A DNA stretch of 27,462 nt from Zoopage sp. CT-All (lineage: Eukaryota; Zoopagomycota; Zoopagomycetes; Zoopagales; Zoopagaceae): assembly GCA_004114245.1 (NCBI GenBank), contig QZWS01000091.1, positions 1 through 27,462 of the forward strand, read 5' to 3'. Both the position numbers and the translations under genes were made by a program. Below are positions 27,026-27,462 of the stretch, piece by piece. The stretch's first letter is position 1, and every line of letters begins with the position of its first letter. The notes below the pieces were generated by a model. It had not been told where the DNA came from. It was given only the letters and a program-made list of their open reading frames with translations, and did no database searches.

Positions 27026-27462
27026 CTAGCCTATTAGTCGTGTTGTTTCGTCCAAATAGGATGGCGGACACGAGATTGCTTCATCGGCAGCCATGACCCT
27101 CTGCTCCCGACTCGGTCTGGCATCACCACTATACTGGGAACTGACTATGGGCAGCGACATACGCTTTCGGCGCATGCTGACCTTGCAGTGCACATCGATG
27201 CATATGTCTGCCTCATCCACAATCTTCTTGCCAATAAGTTCCCTGATCACGTCTTCCAAAGTGATGATCCCTAGGTATTGGACACCATCTGCATCGCCGG
27301 ACACTGGAGAAGATGCCACCAGTGCCATATGGCTCTGCCCATCCTGGAACAGGCTGATGGCATCCAGGAGATTCATGTGCTCGTGCATCTCGGGGAGCGG
27401 CTCTGGCTGAAACGATGCTACTGGCTGCAATGCTGACGGATCGTAGCCAAGCAGCCGCTTGA
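27026..27462 (-). CDS. MAM3: CNNM/MAM3-type CBS-domain membrane protein, C-terminal part
   Basis: Partial: the frame enters from the right edge (KRLLGYDPSALQPVASF) and ends at 27026. The segment PLPEMHEHMNLLDAISLFQ-GQSHMALV, then GVQYLGIITLEDVIRELIGK followed by KIVDEAD, is the second half of the CBS pair that follows the DUF21 transmembrane domain in CNNM and yeast Mam3 proteins. In that family this region regulates Mg2+ or Mn2+ handling at the plasma or vacuolar membrane. The residues after VDEAD (SMRRKRMSLPIV...) form a short basic, likely disordered tail ending SYLDETTRLIG. The transmembrane part would lie outside the window. Confidence 0.85.
   Translation of the reverse strand, partial: KRLLGYDPSALQPVASFQPEPLPEMHEHMNLLDAISLFQDGQSHMALVASSPVSGDADGVQYLGIITLEDVIRELIGKKIVDEADICIDVHCKVSMRRKRMSLPIVSSQYSGDARPSREQRVMAADEAISCPPSYLDETTRLIG

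Overview
The window looks like nuclear DNA of a fungus with a compact, GC-rich genome. Neighbouring genes are often only 100-400 bases apart. Coding regions are cut by very small GT-AG introns: about 20 can be placed from reading frame alone, nearly all 41-62 nt. Many genes have a TATA-like box roughly 70-110 bases before the chosen ATG. The housekeeping genes are standard eukaryotic ones (proteasome ATPase, mitochondrial kinase, folate enzyme, CCA-adding enzyme). A BORCS5 homologue and a GCNA-type SprT protease would fit an early-diverging fungal lineage, but that placement is inference and I cannot name the species.

Layout, left to right: (1) 24-947, a seven-helix membrane protein (7TM-A) with a Gln/Pro/Tyr-rich tail. 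(2) 1104-2366, 26S proteasome ATPase RPT3. (3) 2480-4169, an unrecognised helical protein. (4) 4346-6415 (-), a secreted protein with an LPMO-like N-terminal domain and a low-complexity repeat tail. (5) 6816-8045, a mitochondrial 2-oxoacid dehydrogenase kinase. (6) 8633-11532, a signal-peptide/membrane protein frame followed by a long Ser/Pro-rich frame. These may be one gene broken by two in-frame TGA codons. (7) 11684-12392, 5-formyltetrahydrofolate cyclo-ligase. (8) 12459-14107 (-), a BORCS5-like protein. (9) 14537-15785 (-), 16202-17083 (+) and 18970-19713 (+), three more seven-helix proteins (7TM-B, C, D) surrounding a GCNA-like protease gene (17211-18874). (10) 20113-21722, CCA tRNA nucleotidyltransferase. 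(11) 21797-24693 (-), a large unrecognised protein. (12) 25386-26871 (-), an F-box-like protein with a frame break. (13) 27026-27462 (-), the C-terminal end of a CNNM/MAM3-type CBS-domain transporter.

The most unusual content is the family of four related seven-helix proteins. All four have predicted N-outside/C-inside topology (GPCR-like), a shared W-x-x-(S/A)-M motif in the second cytoplasmic loop and divergent low-complexity cytoplasmic tails. Two share an almost invariant third-loop motif, SELQKRNQLL. I do not recognise them as a named receptor family. No tRNA, rRNA, transposon or CRISPR array was recognised.
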